DNA of 64,000 nucleotides from Candidatus Gastranaerophilales bacterium (GCA_944326555.1 CALVEK010000015.1:1-64000), one strand, 5' to 3'. Numbered from the stretch's first letter, positions 1 through 9,848 are shown. Notes: generated from the letters alone by a model not told the origin. Program-made: numbers and translations.

Positions 1-50
1 CAAAAATTTCAGCCAATTCAGGCTGTAAATTTTCATTTCTTCGTTAAAAA

Positions 51-226
51 TCTCTAACCCATGCTACGCCATCAGGGCTTCGCCCCGAACCCCGAGGAAA
101 TTTTTTCTAAAAGTAACAGGGGTACGGGGGCAGTATGCCCCTGTTGTAATCTTGCGTCGGTTTTCTTTTCTTTGCTTTGCTTTGTTTCTTTTCTTTTGCC
201 TGTGAAATCCAAAAGAAAAGAATACT
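51..226. other. intergenic hairpin-rich region, no gene
   Basis: No convincing coding sequence lies between the window edge and the acyltransferase gene. The stretch is richer in GC than its surroundings. It contains a short stem GGGCTTCGCCCC near 75-87 and an inverted repeat CAGGGG/CCCCTG near 117-145, followed by a pyrimidine-rich tract. Short reading frames exist on both strands but have low-complexity composition and no ribosome binding site. It looks like a dispersed intergenic repeat. A GGCTTCGCC stem also occurs beside the tRNA-Ser at about 19750 and 19940, but the surrounding sequences differ. Confidence 0.35.
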
Positions 227-1366
227 CTATTCGTCAATTTTAACAATCTTATCGAGTTGTTTTTTTAAGAATTTTAACCCGACTCCAATGTATGTACTGA
301 TAAACATAGTCAAAACAAAGTATAAGTATGTTGTTTGTATTGGGTTGTATATCCAGTAAATATCGTGGTTAGCTCTTTCTGAAATCGGTATTCCTTTAAC
401 ATAGAGGAAAATGGCAGTAATAATGTACATGACAAGAAGATGATTTGCCATGATATGGTATGTGTTTTCACCCATTAGTCTTATGAATTTTGAGTCTTTT
501 AAATATGGGTACGTTATTTTTAGAATCCATAATGTTGCCCAAATTCCTGTTAATGCCGTAATTACAGGTACAATAAGCTGCTCATCAAATCTTGCCCAAA
601 CAAGCACATAACTCAAGCCGATGCCATGTTCGGGATCAAAGTCTCTGTTAAAAAGCCATAATACAGATTGTAAAACAATAATTGTCCAAAACCATTTGTA
701 TGTGAATATATCTATTTTGTCTTCTACAAAATGTTTGTAATAGTATCCGAGGTATACAAAAAATACAGAAAACATTGTTCTTATGACAATCAATGTTAGA
801 GGATCTACTTTTATTATTTTTGAAAGAGGTATTGCCAAAAATCCCAGTATTGCAAAAAATCCAAGATGAAAATACTTGTTGTCTTTTACGTTTTTTATTG
901 CTCTAAACAAGAACAAGAACACAATCATAGTTATGAATAATTGAGTAACAAACCACAACGGACAAGACAAATCAAACTGGTGCCCGTTTAAAAACGGGGT
1001 TATAAAAAAGTTCTTTAGGCTTATCGGCATTCCCCAAAATTTGCCTGTAAGTTTGAATATAAAAACGGTTACTCCAAGATAAAAAAGGTTGTACCAAAAA
1101 TATGGAAGTAAAAGAGTTTTGGCTCTTCTTTGTATAAAGGTCAAAACTTCGTCAAGATATTTTTCTTTAAACAAATACCCCGAGATAAAAAAGAATAATG
1201 CTAATTGAAAAGAATATGGAGTAAACATACCGAATAAAGAAAATTCAAGATGCCCTGATACTACCAACAATATGGCAAAAGCCTTGAGAACATTTACTTT
1301 GTTGGAAAATTCTTTTTTTACTTCAGTATTATTGGAGTTTATATTTTCTGATACTTGTTCTGACAT
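227..1366 (-). CDS. acyltransferase 3 family integral membrane protein
   Basis: A 379-residue multi-pass membrane protein of the acyltransferase-3 family, whose members transfer acetyl or other acyl groups onto surface sugars, peptidoglycan or lipids. The N-terminal 25 residues are polar. The first helix then carries the hallmark VSGH motif (catalytic His, about residue 38), followed by FFISGYLF and the R-rich RRAKTLLLPYFWY segment typical of the family. About ten hydrophobic helices follow. The start has a modest purine-rich site upstream. It is the first gene of a minus-strand run, with 88 bp to the aminotransferase gene upstream. The acceptor substrate cannot be told from sequence. Confidence 0.85.
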   Translation of the reverse strand: MSEQVSENINSNNTEVKKEFSNKVNVLKAFAILLVVSGHLEFSLFGMFTPYSFQLALFFFISGYLFKEKYLDEVLTFIQRRAKTLLLPYFWYNLFYLGVTVFIFKLTGKFWGMPISLKNFFITPFLNGHQFDLSCPLWFVTQLFITMIVFLFLFRAIKNVKDNKYFHLGFFAILGFLAIPLSKIIKVDPLTLIVIRTMFSVFFVYLGYYYKHFVEDKIDIFTYKWFWTIIVLQSVLWLFNRDFDPEHGIGLSYVLVWARFDEQLIVPVITALTGIWATLWILKITYPYLKDSKFIRLMGENTYHIMANHLLVMYIITAIFLYVKGIPISERANHDIYWIYNPIQTTYLYFVLTMFISTYIGVGLKFLKKQLDKIVKIDE

Positions 1367-1454
1367 AAATTTTTACCCGTTTCTATCCTCAAAAGTAAAG
1401 GATTTTTGAATAGTGCAATTATTCTTATGGCTTTTTCTCGAATATAATTTTGTC

Positions 1455-2585
1455 TTAAAAGTTCAATTCTTGCAATAGCCCGCTAATCTCATTTAATCCT
1501 TGTTTTAGTTCTTGCGGTTTAGATTTGCAGTAACCAATTCTAAAACAGTATTCCATATCAAAACACTCTCCGGGGGTGAGGAATACTCCTTTTTCTTTTG
1601 CTAATATATCGCATAATTTTGATGATTTTATCTTTGCGTCATAAAAGATTAAGGCTGTTGTACCTGCTTTGGGTTTCACGTAATTTACAAATTTTTCATT
1701 GTTCACCCAGTTATCGAGTATTTTAAGATTTTCCGTTATTGTTTTTTTGTTTCGTTTGGTAATTTTTTCTGCATTTTTTACGGCTAATGTTGCAATTGCT
1801 TCTTCTGCAATCGGACAAGATATCAGAGAGTATTCTCTATGAGACATGCATTTTTGCATAAAACTTTTGTCTTTAGATGCTACCCAACCAAGCCTTAGAC
1901 CTGCAAGAGAAAATGTTTTTGACATACTGGATGTACTTATACCTTTTTCATAGATGTCGACAATTGAGGGTGTTTTTTCATCTGTTGTGTTTAATCCTCT
2001 ATAGACCTCATCACAAAGTATATATGCGTTTACGCTTTTTGCAATATTGATTATTTCTTCAAGTAATTCTTTATTTATTAAAGCACCTGTTGGGTTGTTT
2101 GGGTTGTTTAGGCATATCAATTGTGTATTTTTTGTAATCAGTTTTTTCAGCTCATCTATGTTAGGAAGAAAATTGTCTTCTTTTTTGAGTTTAAGCAATT
2201 TTACGTTTGATGTAAAAGAACTTGGTATTGAGTATAGTTGTTGATATGTCGGGGTTACTGATATTACTTCGTCTTTGGGTTCTACAAGAGAGTAAAAAAC
2301 AAGATGATTTGCTCCTGCTGCTCCTGATGTTGTTAAGATATCATCTTCCGTTATGGTTTCGTAAAGTTTTGATATTTCCCTTTTTAACAAAGGATTGCCT
2401 TTTATATCCCCATAGCCGAGAGTTTTTTTGCAAAGGCAATCCAAAAATTTTTGTTTATCTTCTTTTGTAATTTCAAAAAGTTCATCCAATGATAGAGTAT
2501 TTATTGTAGTATTGCCAAGGTCGTACTTGCAATATTTTTCATACTCATTCATCCATTCTTCTACTTTAAATGTCTTAATTTCCAT
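1455..2585 (-). CDS. PLP-dependent aminotransferase, class I/II
   Basis: A 376-residue fold-type I aminotransferase, presumably cytosolic. Visible motifs are NPNNPTG (substrate/PLP loop, about residue 162), ILCDEVYRGL (Asp that contacts the PLP ring nitrogen) and SMSKTFSLAGLRLGW, containing the Schiff-base lysine and the phosphate-binding Arg. An RIGY segment near the C-terminus matches the carboxylate-binding Arg. The length is a little below the usual 385-400 residues. The neighbouring alpha/beta hydrolase is on the same strand 48 bp upstream, so the two may be co-transcribed. Substrate specificity is undetermined. The family includes aspartate, alanine, aromatic and cystathionine-lyase-like members. 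Confidence 0.85.
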   Translation of the reverse strand: MEIKTFKVEEWMNEYEKYCKYDLGNTTINTLSLDELFEITKEDKQKFLDCLCKKTLGYGDIKGNPLLKREISKLYETITEDDILTTSGAAGANHLVFYSLVEPKDEVISVTPTYQQLYSIPSSFTSNVKLLKLKKEDNFLPNIDELKKLITKNTQLICLNNPNNPTGALINKELLEEIINIAKSVNAYILCDEVYRGLNTTDEKTPSIVDIYEKGISTSSMSKTFSLAGLRLGWVASKDKSFMQKCMSHREYSLISCPIAEEAIATLAVKNAEKITKRNKKTITENLKILDNWVNNEKFVNYVKPKAGTTALIFYDAKIKSSKLCDILAKEKGVFLTPGECFDMEYCFRIGYCKSKPQELKQGLNEISGLLQELNF

Positions 2586-2633
2586 AGACTTATTATTGCA
2601 GAAAAATTTTAAGATGAATAAGGTTTGTATTTT

Positions 2634-3605
2634 CTACTCGTGAAGAACTTTTTTTAAAGTCATGCAGGCAAGCTCCACGGCAGCTTGAGACTGGCAAGAG
2701 TCAGCAAGTGCATTAAGCATAAGAAAGTCATGAATAGTTCCGTTAACTCTTACGCTAAGTACATCCACACCCGCAGAATCAAGTTTTCGTGCGTAGGCTT
2801 CTCCTTCGTCTCTAAGGACATCGTTTTCTGCTGTTATTATCAGAGCAGGCGGAAGATTTTTGAGGTCTTCTTCTTGCGCTTTTAATGGCGACATGTAAGG
2901 GTCGTCTCTGAGGCTTTTTTGTGGTTGGTAAGCGTTCCAAAACCATTCCATTGCCTTTTTGCTAAGCCATGGTCCGTCTTTGAAATCATCATAAGATTTT
3001 GTGTCCATGTCCGCATTTGTTACGGGATAGAATAAGCATTGAAAAAGCAGTTTTGGGCCGTTTTCGTTTTTTGCTCTCAAAGCAGTAACTGTCGCCATGT
3101 TGCCGCCGACACTGTCTCCTGCTATGGCTATTTTGTCTTTGTCTATATTAAACTCATCGGGATGTTCATTTAAGTATTTTAAAGTAGCAAAAATCTGGTC
3201 TGTTTGTAATGGATATTTGCCCTCAGGCGCAAGGGTATATTCCGGAAATATAACTACAGAGTTTGTTTTGTTGGCAATTTTTCTCACCAGCATATCGTGT
3301 GTGTCTTTGTTCCCTAAAATCCAACCGCCACCATGGACATATATAATTGCGGGGAGTTTATCATTATTGCCTTTTGGTCTTACCACCCTTATTTCTACAT
3401 TGTCTATTTCGTCCGTAAAAATAGATGTGTCTGTTACCTCTGCTTCTATGGTTTTGTGTGTTTGAGCTTGCAAGTTATTTAAAAATTCTCTTGCATCTAG
3501 GGCTGTCATTTTGTAAATAGGTACGCCATCAGTTTTTTCTATTTTTTCAATAAATTCTTCTGTTAATGTTGATAAGTTGGGAAGTTTTGAGTTCGGTGTT
3601 GACAT
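2634..3605 (-). CDS. alpha/beta hydrolase (HSL-type esterase)
   Basis: A 323-residue alpha/beta hydrolase of the hormone-sensitive-lipase group. It shows the HGGGW oxyanion-hole motif (YVHGGGWILG) and the nucleophile elbow GDSVGG. The acid/His pair is probably in the C-terminal segments ENDVLRDEGEAYA and GTIHDFLML. The order and spacing match carboxylesterases that act on short acyl esters. No signal peptide is seen, so it is probably cytosolic. AGGAGA ends six bases before the ATG, which supports this start. It lies directly upstream of the aminotransferase gene on the same strand and is divergent from the DUF4145-like gene at 3713. Confidence 0.88.
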   Translation of the reverse strand: MSTPNSKLPNLSTLTEEFIEKIEKTDGVPIYKMTALDAREFLNNLQAQTHKTIEAEVTDTSIFTDEIDNVEIRVVRPKGNNDKLPAIIYVHGGGWILGNKDTHDMLVRKIANKTNSVVIFPEYTLAPEGKYPLQTDQIFATLKYLNEHPDEFNIDKDKIAIAGDSVGGNMATVTALRAKNENGPKLLFQCLFYPVTNADMDTKSYDDFKDGPWLSKKAMEWFWNAYQPQKSLRDDPYMSPLKAQEEDLKNLPPALIITAENDVLRDEGEAYARKLDSAGVDVLSVRVNGTIHDFLMLNALADSCQSQAAVELACMTLKKVLHE

Positions 3606-3712
3606 ATTATCTCCTGTTTAATTTTTATAATAAATATTGTTTTGACAGGCTATCAGCTATTTTGGAATTTTTCATCAGAAGAAAGTATAAAATTTGTATT
3701 ATAATAAAAGCC

Positions 3713-4387
3713 ATGAGCAATTTTAAATTTTTGAACAGAGTAAACGAAAATCTCTTTATCATAGCCGAAGAAGCCGAAAAACTTTTTAGAGACGGGTATT
3801 TTGAACAGTGTATAACCCAGACAAGAAGATTGGCAGAGAATCTATGTCGTGATGTTATGGCAGATAGGGCACAACCATCTGACACTTTTGATGATATGTT
3901 GGCTACCCTAAAGGATACTCCTGCTCAAAATGATTTTGAAAAAGAATTTATAGAGGATTTGTATTTCCTTAAAAAAGCCGGTAATGATGCCGTCCATTCA
4001 CTAAAAGTAAACCAAGACGGTAATGCGGCTTTAGATTGCTTACAAAGAGCTTTTGAGGCTTCGATAAACTATGCTGTTTTTAAAAAAGGTGCTGATTCAA
4101 AACTTTTGCAGCTTATGTTTGATGAAAAACTCCTTGCCACAGGTAAAAAAGGTAAGAAAAATTCCATAAAAGAACAGTATGAATCTTTGGAAAACGATGA
4201 AATCAAAAAGAATAATAAGAAGAAGAAAAAGACAAAATCGTCTAAGATAAAACAAGAGGATTATGACAATTTCTCCAAAGATGATAATTACGACCCTGAC
4301 AAAAAACCTCTCTGGCGAGAAGTGCTTGAGACAATTGTCGCAGGGTTGATTATTGCTGCTGTGTATTTTCTTATTTTTAACAAGTAA
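3713..4387 (+). CDS. DUF4145-like protein with C-terminal membrane anchor
   Basis: A 224-residue protein. An upstream in-frame start at 3566 would overlap the divergent hydrolase gene, so I prefer the ATG at 3713 (MSNFKFLNRV). Residues 1-130 form a helical domain with LAENLCRDV and LKKAGNDAVHS segments resembling DUF4145, a domain often seen next to restriction or helicase modules but here alone. A lysine-rich, low-complexity linker follows (about residues 140-190). A single hydrophobic helix at the extreme C-terminus (ETIVAGLIIAAVYFLIF) suggests a tail-anchored protein with the domain in the cytosol. The function is unknown. It is monocistronic and converges with the WG-repeat gene. Confidence 0.7.
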   Translation: MSNFKFLNRVNENLFIIAEEAEKLFRDGYFEQCITQTRRLAENLCRDVMADRAQPSDTFDDMLATLKDTPAQNDFEKEFIEDLYFLKKAGNDAVHSLKVNQDGNAALDCLQRAFEASINYAVFKKGADSKLLQLMFDEKLLATGKKGKKNSIKEQYESLENDEIKKNNKKKKKTKSSKIKQEDYDNFSKDDNYDPDKKPLWREVLETIVAGLIIAAVYFLIFNK

Positions 4388-4407
4388 AATAATCTGTCAT
4401 TGAACAA

Positions 4408-5337
4408 TTATTTTATTTGTCTTTTTAAATCGTATCGAAGTTCAGAAAGAGGTCCGTTGTTTGGCGCTCTTAAATTGTCATAATATTTTTTTGCATAAGT
4501 GAACGGAAATCTTGGAATCCATCCGAGTTTTACAAAAATAGAAACACCGTCAGCACCTTGAGAAAACATTAAATCATCTATTGTTTGCTCATAGGCAGGT
4601 GAGATTGATGAAAGTATTTTTAAAAGATAATCTGCAGCTGTAAGCGTATAGTACCCCGAAAATACTCCCGTATTTGCTACAAGATGTGTTACTTTGAATT
4701 CTTTATTGTTTATTGTAACTTTTTTTACGCCCTCAGGCAGCTCTATATCGTCTTTTGTTAAACTTTCAATTTGGTACCATTCACCCTCATAGCGAATTCT
4801 TAATGTTTTGGGGTCAGGCATGTAAAGGTCGTCAAATTCGTTGCCCAATAGCTCTTCACCTTGCTCGTTAACAATTCCGTATTTATAATTTCTGCAAGTT
4901 AAGAACATTTTTCCAAAAAGAGGTTCTATTGAACTATACTGTGCAGGTATAATTGCTTTACCCGTCTCATCGTATAGACCGTAGTCTTTATCGTTACCCA
5001 GTTTGGCATATTTTCCGAAAACTCTTTCAACATGTCTGTATTTTGGCTTAACAAGAATGTTTCCGTTAGTGTCCATTATTCCAAAACGATTTTTCTTTTG
5101 GATAATCCAGCCTGATTCGCCCAGTCTTATCAGTTTTTTGTATTGGGCATCTACAACTATGTTACCTTTTTTGTCTTTTAATCCAAAATTTTCGTTTTCT
5201 TTATAAATTACGACATCAGACATTTTATACTCGGCAGCGGGTATTACACTCTGTCCTTGCTCTTTAGCATGAACAGGCATTGTTAAATACCCTGAAGTTA
5301 TAATAACTAAACCGAATAAAAAAAGAATTCTTTTCAT
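4408..5337 (-). CDS. secreted WG-repeat protein
   Basis: A 309-residue protein with an N-terminal signal peptide (MKRILFLFGLVIITSGYLTM, cleavage probably after VHA near residue 24). Residues 45-170 contain about four WG-type repeats of the pattern YGLxDxxGxxIIxxxY (for example KYGIVNEQGEELLG). Such repeats are common in secreted or periplasmic proteins of host-associated bacteria and have no defined enzymatic role. The C-terminal 120 residues are not recognised. It faces the AsmA-like gene divergently across 92 bp, which should hold both promoters. Confidence 0.8.
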   Translation of the reverse strand: MKRILFLFGLVIITSGYLTMPVHAKEQGQSVIPAAEYKMSDVVIYKENENFGLKDKKGNIVVDAQYKKLIRLGESGWIIQKKNRFGIMDTNGNILVKPKYRHVERVFGKYAKLGNDKDYGLYDETGKAIIPAQYSSIEPLFGKMFLTCRNYKYGIVNEQGEELLGNEFDDLYMPDPKTLRIRYEGEWYQIESLTKDDIELPEGVKKVTINNKEFKVTHLVANTGVFSGYYTLTAADYLLKILSSISPAYEQTIDDLMFSQGADGVSIFVKLGWIPRFPFTYAKKYYDNLRAPNNGPLSELRYDLKRQIK

Positions 5338-5429
5338 ATCAAAATAATAGCATAAATGTCAACTCATTTGGTATTATGTTATAATTTTTTCGGTAAGTTA
5401 TATAAATATTGGGATGGAAATTAGTTAAT

Positions 5430-8267
5430 ATGAAATTATCAATAAAAAATATAATTGTTACGATAATAAGTCTTTTGGTTTTGTTTTTTGTGGCATTTCC
5501 TTTTGTCTTTTATCTGAAGATTATGCCATCATTGGTTCAAAATCCAAAGATTATAGAAATGGTTGAATCTGCTGCCGAGAAAAATTTGGGTGTGGATTTG
5601 GAAATTGAAAAACCTGTTTTGACTACAGAATTGTCGCCTGTCATATCTTTTAAGCTGGCAAAGGTTTCTCTTACAAAAGGTAAAAATCAACTCCTTGTTA
5701 TAAGCAATTTGGATACAAGTGTTTCTTTTGAAAAGGTTTTAGAAAAACGTATTATCTTAAAAAAACTTGGCAGTGATTATTTTTATGCTGATGTAAATAA
5801 ATTGATGGCATTGGGTGGTGAGCCTAAGAAAGAGCAAAAGAAAGCTGAACTGGATTGGCGTGTTTATTGGTTTGATTCTATTCTATATCTCAAAAAATGT
5901 CAGATTGTTTATGATTTGGACAAAACAACACATATTAAAGTTTTTGGAAAAAACTTGGAAATTACAAACACAAGAAATCCTAAATTTGTGCGTTTTGATA
6001 TTGCTGCTGATGTGGTCAAAGATAAGCAAAAAGGCAAAAGTGAACTTGTTAAATTTGCTATTACCGACAATGACTCTGTTTATATTAAAAACAAAAAATT
6101 GTCTATGGATAAAGGAATTTTGAAAATTAATAATTCAAAAGTATTTATTAATGCGGATATAGACAAAGATAACAAATTTAATTTAACGGTATTTTCTAAC
6201 AAATTTGACTTGAAAAATGTTGTAGAACTTATGAACACAAATCTTGTTGTCCCGGGTGGGGATGAGATTATGGCATTTTTCAAAGATGTAAAAGGCAGCT
6301 TTGGTTTTCAAATTAGTATGAACAATAACGGTATGAATGGTACAGTGAAACTCAATCCTGCTGCGGCAAAAATTGTTCCTGTCGCCAATTTGCCTGTATA
6401 TATAGACAAAGGTTTTATTGATATTACAAATGATTTGATTACGCTTAGAGATTTTGCAGGTTGGTATGGAAGCTCCAAGTCTAATAAGGTTACTCTTAAA
6501 GGGACAGTAAAAGATTATACAAAGTCTGTTGATACAAATGTTGAAATCAATGGGCTGGCAACAAATGATTTGATGCAAAATTATATATCAAAACTTGCTG
6601 GTTGTAAGCTGACTCTCACAGGTCCTTGCGGTGCAAAAATGCTTGTAAACTCAAAATATAACAAGATGGACTTTTCTATAATGGGTAAAGTCGCTAAAGG
6701 ACAGGATATTTTAGTAGAGGGTGCATCTTTAAGTCCAGTGGGTTATGATAGGGCATTTAAGGCAGATATGCACCTTGACGGTAATTTGTTTGATATTAAA
6801 TCTATAAACTATTACATCGCAAAAGAAATTACCAAAAACAGCAAGGGAAAAATAAAACCGATTTTAACGATAAACGGTAAAATGGATATTTCGACTCTTA
6901 TTCTTAAGGAAATGGGCTTTGAAATACCCAATCCTTTGCCTAGCGAATTTTTGAACGTATTGATAGGTCAAAAAGTATTTAAAAAAGGCAAAATTGCAGG
7001 TCAAATGCAATACCTTAATTATGGTAAGGTGCCTAAATTAAAGGGTGAATTATCTATGCAGGGAGTTAGAATCCCAAGCCAAAGATTGTCTATTAAAAAC
7101 GGTAAATTCTTTACAGACAGAGATCTCCTTCATATAACGGCAAACGGACGCTTTAAACGCTCTCAATACGACTTTGACGGTAATATTGTTAATGCTTTGG
7201 TTTTCCCTGTTGTAATTAAAGACATTAATCTTAAGGTTGATAACATTGATGTAGAAAGAATGATGCAATCAATGAATCAACAAAATACTCAAGCAGTAGC
7301 AGGTGCAAACCAAAATAATGAACAAATCAAAGCATCTGACATTGTTACGGAAGAAGCAAATAAAGCAGGTGAAGAAGACAGTGAAGAAAGCTATGATTCA
7401 TATACATTTAACACCGGACTTTTGATTGTGGAAAGATGTGTGTTAGAGGTTGTTAAAGGTAACTACAAAGATATAAAATTTGGCAATCTTAAGGCTAATC
7501 TCACACTTGATAAAAACGGTCTTTTGCAGATTCGTTCAAACAGATTCGATTTTGCAGAGGGCATTTCTTCTCTTAAAGTAGTATGCGATTTGATGGAACA
7601 TAAGTATAGCATTGCGCTTGGCGTAAAGGATATTAATTCTGACCTTATTGCTGCCACCTTGCTTGCTTTGCCTAGAGAAATAACAGGTAAAGCAAGAGGA
7701 TTAATGCAGCTAAATACTGATGATTCGTTAAAATTGAACGGTAGAATCAGATTTGATATACAAGACGGTACAATACAAAAGGTTGGGCTTGTTGAATATG
7801 CTCTGAAATTTGCCGCATTGTTTAGAAATCCTATGGCAATGATTAGTCCGTCAACGATTATAGACCTTGTTAACGTACCTGAGGGCAATTTCAATAAAAT
7901 TAACGGGGATTTGCATATTAAAAATAATATTGTCGAAAGAATGATGATAAAATCTTCAGCTCCCCAATTAAGCTCTTTTATCATTGGTCGATATAATCTT
8001 GAAAACGGTGATGCAATGCTTAGAATTTATACAAAATTCAGCAATAAGAACAAAGGTTTTGCAGGATTTTTGAGAAATATTTCTCTTAACAGCCTTGCAA
8101 ACAGAGTATCAATAGGAAGCAGAAATGATAGTCTTTATTATTCTGCGGAACTTGAACAGCTTCCGCCTATAGATGCTGATGAAAAAGACTGTCAGGTCTT
8201 TTTGACAAAGGTCGATGGCGATGTTCAAAACTTTAATTTCTTGTCTTCTTTAAAGAAAATTAAGTAA
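5430..8267 (+). CDS. AsmA-like envelope protein
   Basis: A 945-residue protein with one N-terminal membrane helix (about residues 5-30) and a long beta-rich periplasmic part. The repeating short beta-strand pattern and a C-terminal stretch (LNGRIRFDIQDGTIQKVGLV, then PEGNFNKINGDLHIKNN) match the AsmA/TamB-like superfamily. These inner-membrane-anchored bridge-like proteins take part in phospholipid transport to the outer membrane. An upstream TTG at 5409 is possible, but the ATG at 5430 follows GGATGGAA at sensible spacing. A low-complexity Q/N/E-rich linker sits near residues 620-660. It is followed by a strong bidirectional terminator shared with glmU. The family call rests on pattern similarity and length. 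Confidence 0.75.
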   Translation: MKLSIKNIIVTIISLLVLFFVAFPFVFYLKIMPSLVQNPKIIEMVESAAEKNLGVDLEIEKPVLTTELSPVISFKLAKVSLTKGKNQLLVISNLDTSVSFEKVLEKRIILKKLGSDYFYADVNKLMALGGEPKKEQKKAELDWRVYWFDSILYLKKCQIVYDLDKTTHIKVFGKNLEITNTRNPKFVRFDIAADVVKDKQKGKSELVKFAITDNDSVYIKNKKLSMDKGILKINNSKVFINADIDKDNKFNLTVFSNKFDLKNVVELMNTNLVVPGGDEIMAFFKDVKGSFGFQISMNNNGMNGTVKLNPAAAKIVPVANLPVYIDKGFIDITNDLITLRDFAGWYGSSKSNKVTLKGTVKDYTKSVDTNVEINGLATNDLMQNYISKLAGCKLTLTGPCGAKMLVNSKYNKMDFSIMGKVAKGQDILVEGASLSPVGYDRAFKADMHLDGNLFDIKSINYYIAKEITKNSKGKIKPILTINGKMDISTLILKEMGFEIPNPLPSEFLNVLIGQKVFKKGKIAGQMQYLNYGKVPKLKGELSMQGVRIPSQRLSIKNGKFFTDRDLLHITANGRFKRSQYDFDGNIVNALVFPVVIKDINLKVDNIDVERMMQSMNQQNTQAVAGANQNNEQIKASDIVTEEANKAGEEDSEESYDSYTFNTGLLIVERCVLEVVKGNYKDIKFGNLKANLTLDKNGLLQIRSNRFDFAEGISSLKVVCDLMEHKYSIALGVKDINSDLIAATLLALPREITGKARGLMQLNTDDSLKLNGRIRFDIQDGTIQKVGLVEYALKFAALFRNPMAMISPSTIIDLVNVPEGNFNKINGDLHIKNNIVERMMIKSSAPQLSSFIIGRYNLENGDAMLRIYTKFSNKNKGFAGFLRNISLNSLANRVSIGSRNDSLYYSAELEQLPPIDADEKDCQVFLTKVDGDVQNFNFLSSLKKIK

Positions 8268-8289
8268 GAATTTTTTCAATAATCAATAA

Positions 8290-8321
8290 AAAAGCCCTAC
8301 CAAAACGGTAGGGCTTTTTTA
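8290..8321. terminator. bidirectional Rho-independent terminator
   Basis: A perfect 10-bp stem AAGCCCTACC / GGTAGGGCTT with a five-base loop is flanked by A-tract on the left and T-tract on the right. It sits between the convergent AsmA-like (+) and glmU (-) genes, so it can serve both. Confidence 0.92.
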
Positions 8322-8324
8322 TAT

Positions 8325-8382
8325 TTAAAAATTGTCCGAAAAAATTTGTGATAAGAATTAAAATGATGTGAACAAATTTTTT
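8325..8382. repeat. dispersed palindromic element, copy 1
   Basis: A 55-60 bp unit starting ATTGTCCGAAAAAATTTGTG and ending in an AACAAATTTTTT arm forms a long imperfect stem. A second copy lies at 24897-24957. The two copies differ at a paired position (TTTGT..ACAAA here, TTTCGT..ACGAA there), which suggests that the pairing matters. This copy lies just downstream of the shared terminator, next to the glmU stop codon. Confidence 0.65.
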
Positions 8383-8393
8383 GAGCGGCGTTG

Positions 8394-9683
8394 TTATTTT
8401 TTCATTTTTTCAAACCAATCTTTGAATATTTTTAAGGGAGCTCTAGTTAAACCGAGCGCATTTGCTTCGATATCCTTGCTTATTATAGAGCCTGCACCAA
8501 TGGAAGAATTTTCTCCGAGTTTTACGGGTGCAACAAGAACAGAGTTTGAACCTGTTGAGGCGCCGTCTTCTACAACTGTTTGGAATTTTTCTTTTGTAAT
8601 ATGGTTGTAGTTTGCGGTGATTGTTCCTGCACCTATGTTGACATTGCTGCCTAGTTGGCTGTCTCCTATGTAGCTTAGGTGAGAGACATTTGTGTGGTCT
8701 TTGATTTTCGATTTTTTTATTTCTACAAAGTTGCCTATTTTAACGTAATCGCCAAGTTCTACATCTCCTCTTAGTCTTGCAAAGGGCCCGATTTTACAGT
8801 TCTTACCGATTTTGTTTTTACCTTCTATATAGGTACAAGGGTAAATTATTGTATCCGTATCAATTTCAGTTTCGGGTGAAATGTATGTTGTTTCAGGGTC
8901 GATAATTGTTATACCTTGTGCAAAAAGTTTATCAAGAGTACGTTCTTTAAGTATTTTTGTAGCTTGGGCAAGCTGTTTTTTTGAATTGATACCGAAAGAT
9001 TCTTCATTGTTTTCAAGTATAAACGATTGAGCTTTAAGGCCGTGCTTTATTGTCCATTTTACAATATCTGTAAGGTAATATTCATGTTGGGCATTGTTAG
9101 AGTCCATTTCCAAAAAGGACTGAGATACTCTCGGCCAATCGAGTAGGTATACACCAGTGTTGATTTCTTTGATTTTTTTCTGCGCATCGAGAGCATCTTT
9201 TTCTTCGACAATTGCTTTTAGGTTACCGTTTTCATCTCTTACAATACGTCCATAGTTTGTCGGGTCATCAAATATTGCGGACATAACAGTCAGGGCTGCA
9301 GAGCTTTTTCTGTGAGCTTCTATGAACTTTTTGAGTGTTTCTGTTGTAATAAGTGGTGTATCTCCGCAAAGGATTAGTACATCTCCCTCAAAACCTTTTA
9401 AATCATCATAGGCTTGAGCTGCTGCATGGCCTGTTCCCAGCTGAGGTGATTGTAATCTGCACTTTGCATTAGTGTAATTCTTGTTGACATATTCTTCTAC
9501 AGCTTCTGCTTGGTGTCCTACGATTACATAGTTTTCTTCCGTTAAGCCTGTACCGTTTAGGGCATCTATTACATAACCCAATAACTCTTTGTTAAAAATT
9601 GTATGAAGAACTTTTGATTTTTCGGATTTCATTCTTGTTCCTTTACCTGCGGCAAGAATGATTGATTTGATTTTTTTTTCCAT
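8394..9683 (-). CDS. glmU: bifunctional UDP-GlcNAc pyrophosphorylase / glucosamine-1-P acetyltransferase
   Basis: A 429-residue two-domain cytosolic enzyme that makes UDP-N-acetylglucosamine for peptidoglycan and LPS. The N-terminal nucleotidyltransferase domain starts with LAAGKGTRMKS. It contains LCGDTPL and GTGHAA, typical of the uridyltransferase active site. From about residue 235 the left-handed beta-helix acetyltransferase domain shows hexapeptide repeats (IGKNCKIGPFARLRGDVELG). YIGDSQLGSNVNIGAGTITANYN carries the segment that binds acetyl-CoA and substrate. The protein is slightly shorter than the usual 450-460 residues, mainly at the C-terminus. It is monocistronic, with its terminator shared with the AsmA-like gene. 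Confidence 0.95.
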   Translation of the reverse strand: MEKKIKSIILAAGKGTRMKSEKSKVLHTIFNKELLGYVIDALNGTGLTEENYVIVGHQAEAVEEYVNKNYTNAKCRLQSPQLGTGHAAAQAYDDLKGFEGDVLILCGDTPLITTETLKKFIEAHRKSSAALTVMSAIFDDPTNYGRIVRDENGNLKAIVEEKDALDAQKKIKEINTGVYLLDWPRVSQSFLEMDSNNAQHEYYLTDIVKWTIKHGLKAQSFILENNEESFGINSKKQLAQATKILKERTLDKLFAQGITIIDPETTYISPETEIDTDTIIYPCTYIEGKNKIGKNCKIGPFARLRGDVELGDYVKIGNFVEIKKSKIKDHTNVSHLSYIGDSQLGSNVNIGAGTITANYNHITKEKFQTVVEDGASTGSNSVLVAPVKLGENSSIGAGSIISKDIEANALGLTRAPLKIFKDWFEKMKK

Positions 9684-9848
9684 TTTATTTTCCCTTTTAT
9701 TCGTGATTTCTTTTGTACGGTAGAATATTTTTATTTTCTCTTAACATATTTTATAATAAAAGGTGATTTGTGGCAGAAAAGCGCAATATTTTTACATGTT
9801 TTGTTTTTACATGAACAGGTAAGTCTTGGTTAAGTGATGGACAGTTGA

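Noticed and set aside
61-359. Small frames on both strands at the left edge
   Set aside because: Low-complexity composition, overlap with a repeat-like region and with the acyltransferase 3' end, and no start signals.
3097-3465. 122-codon plus-strand frame inside the alpha/beta hydrolase gene
   Set aside because: It is antisense to a gene with complete catalytic motifs and has no family resemblance or start signal.
9770-9800. Sigma-54 type promoter (TGGCAG..GCAA) before the 577-residue protein
   Set aside because: The spacing between the GG and GC dinucleotides is one base short and the similar upstream region at 46.2 kb lacks it.
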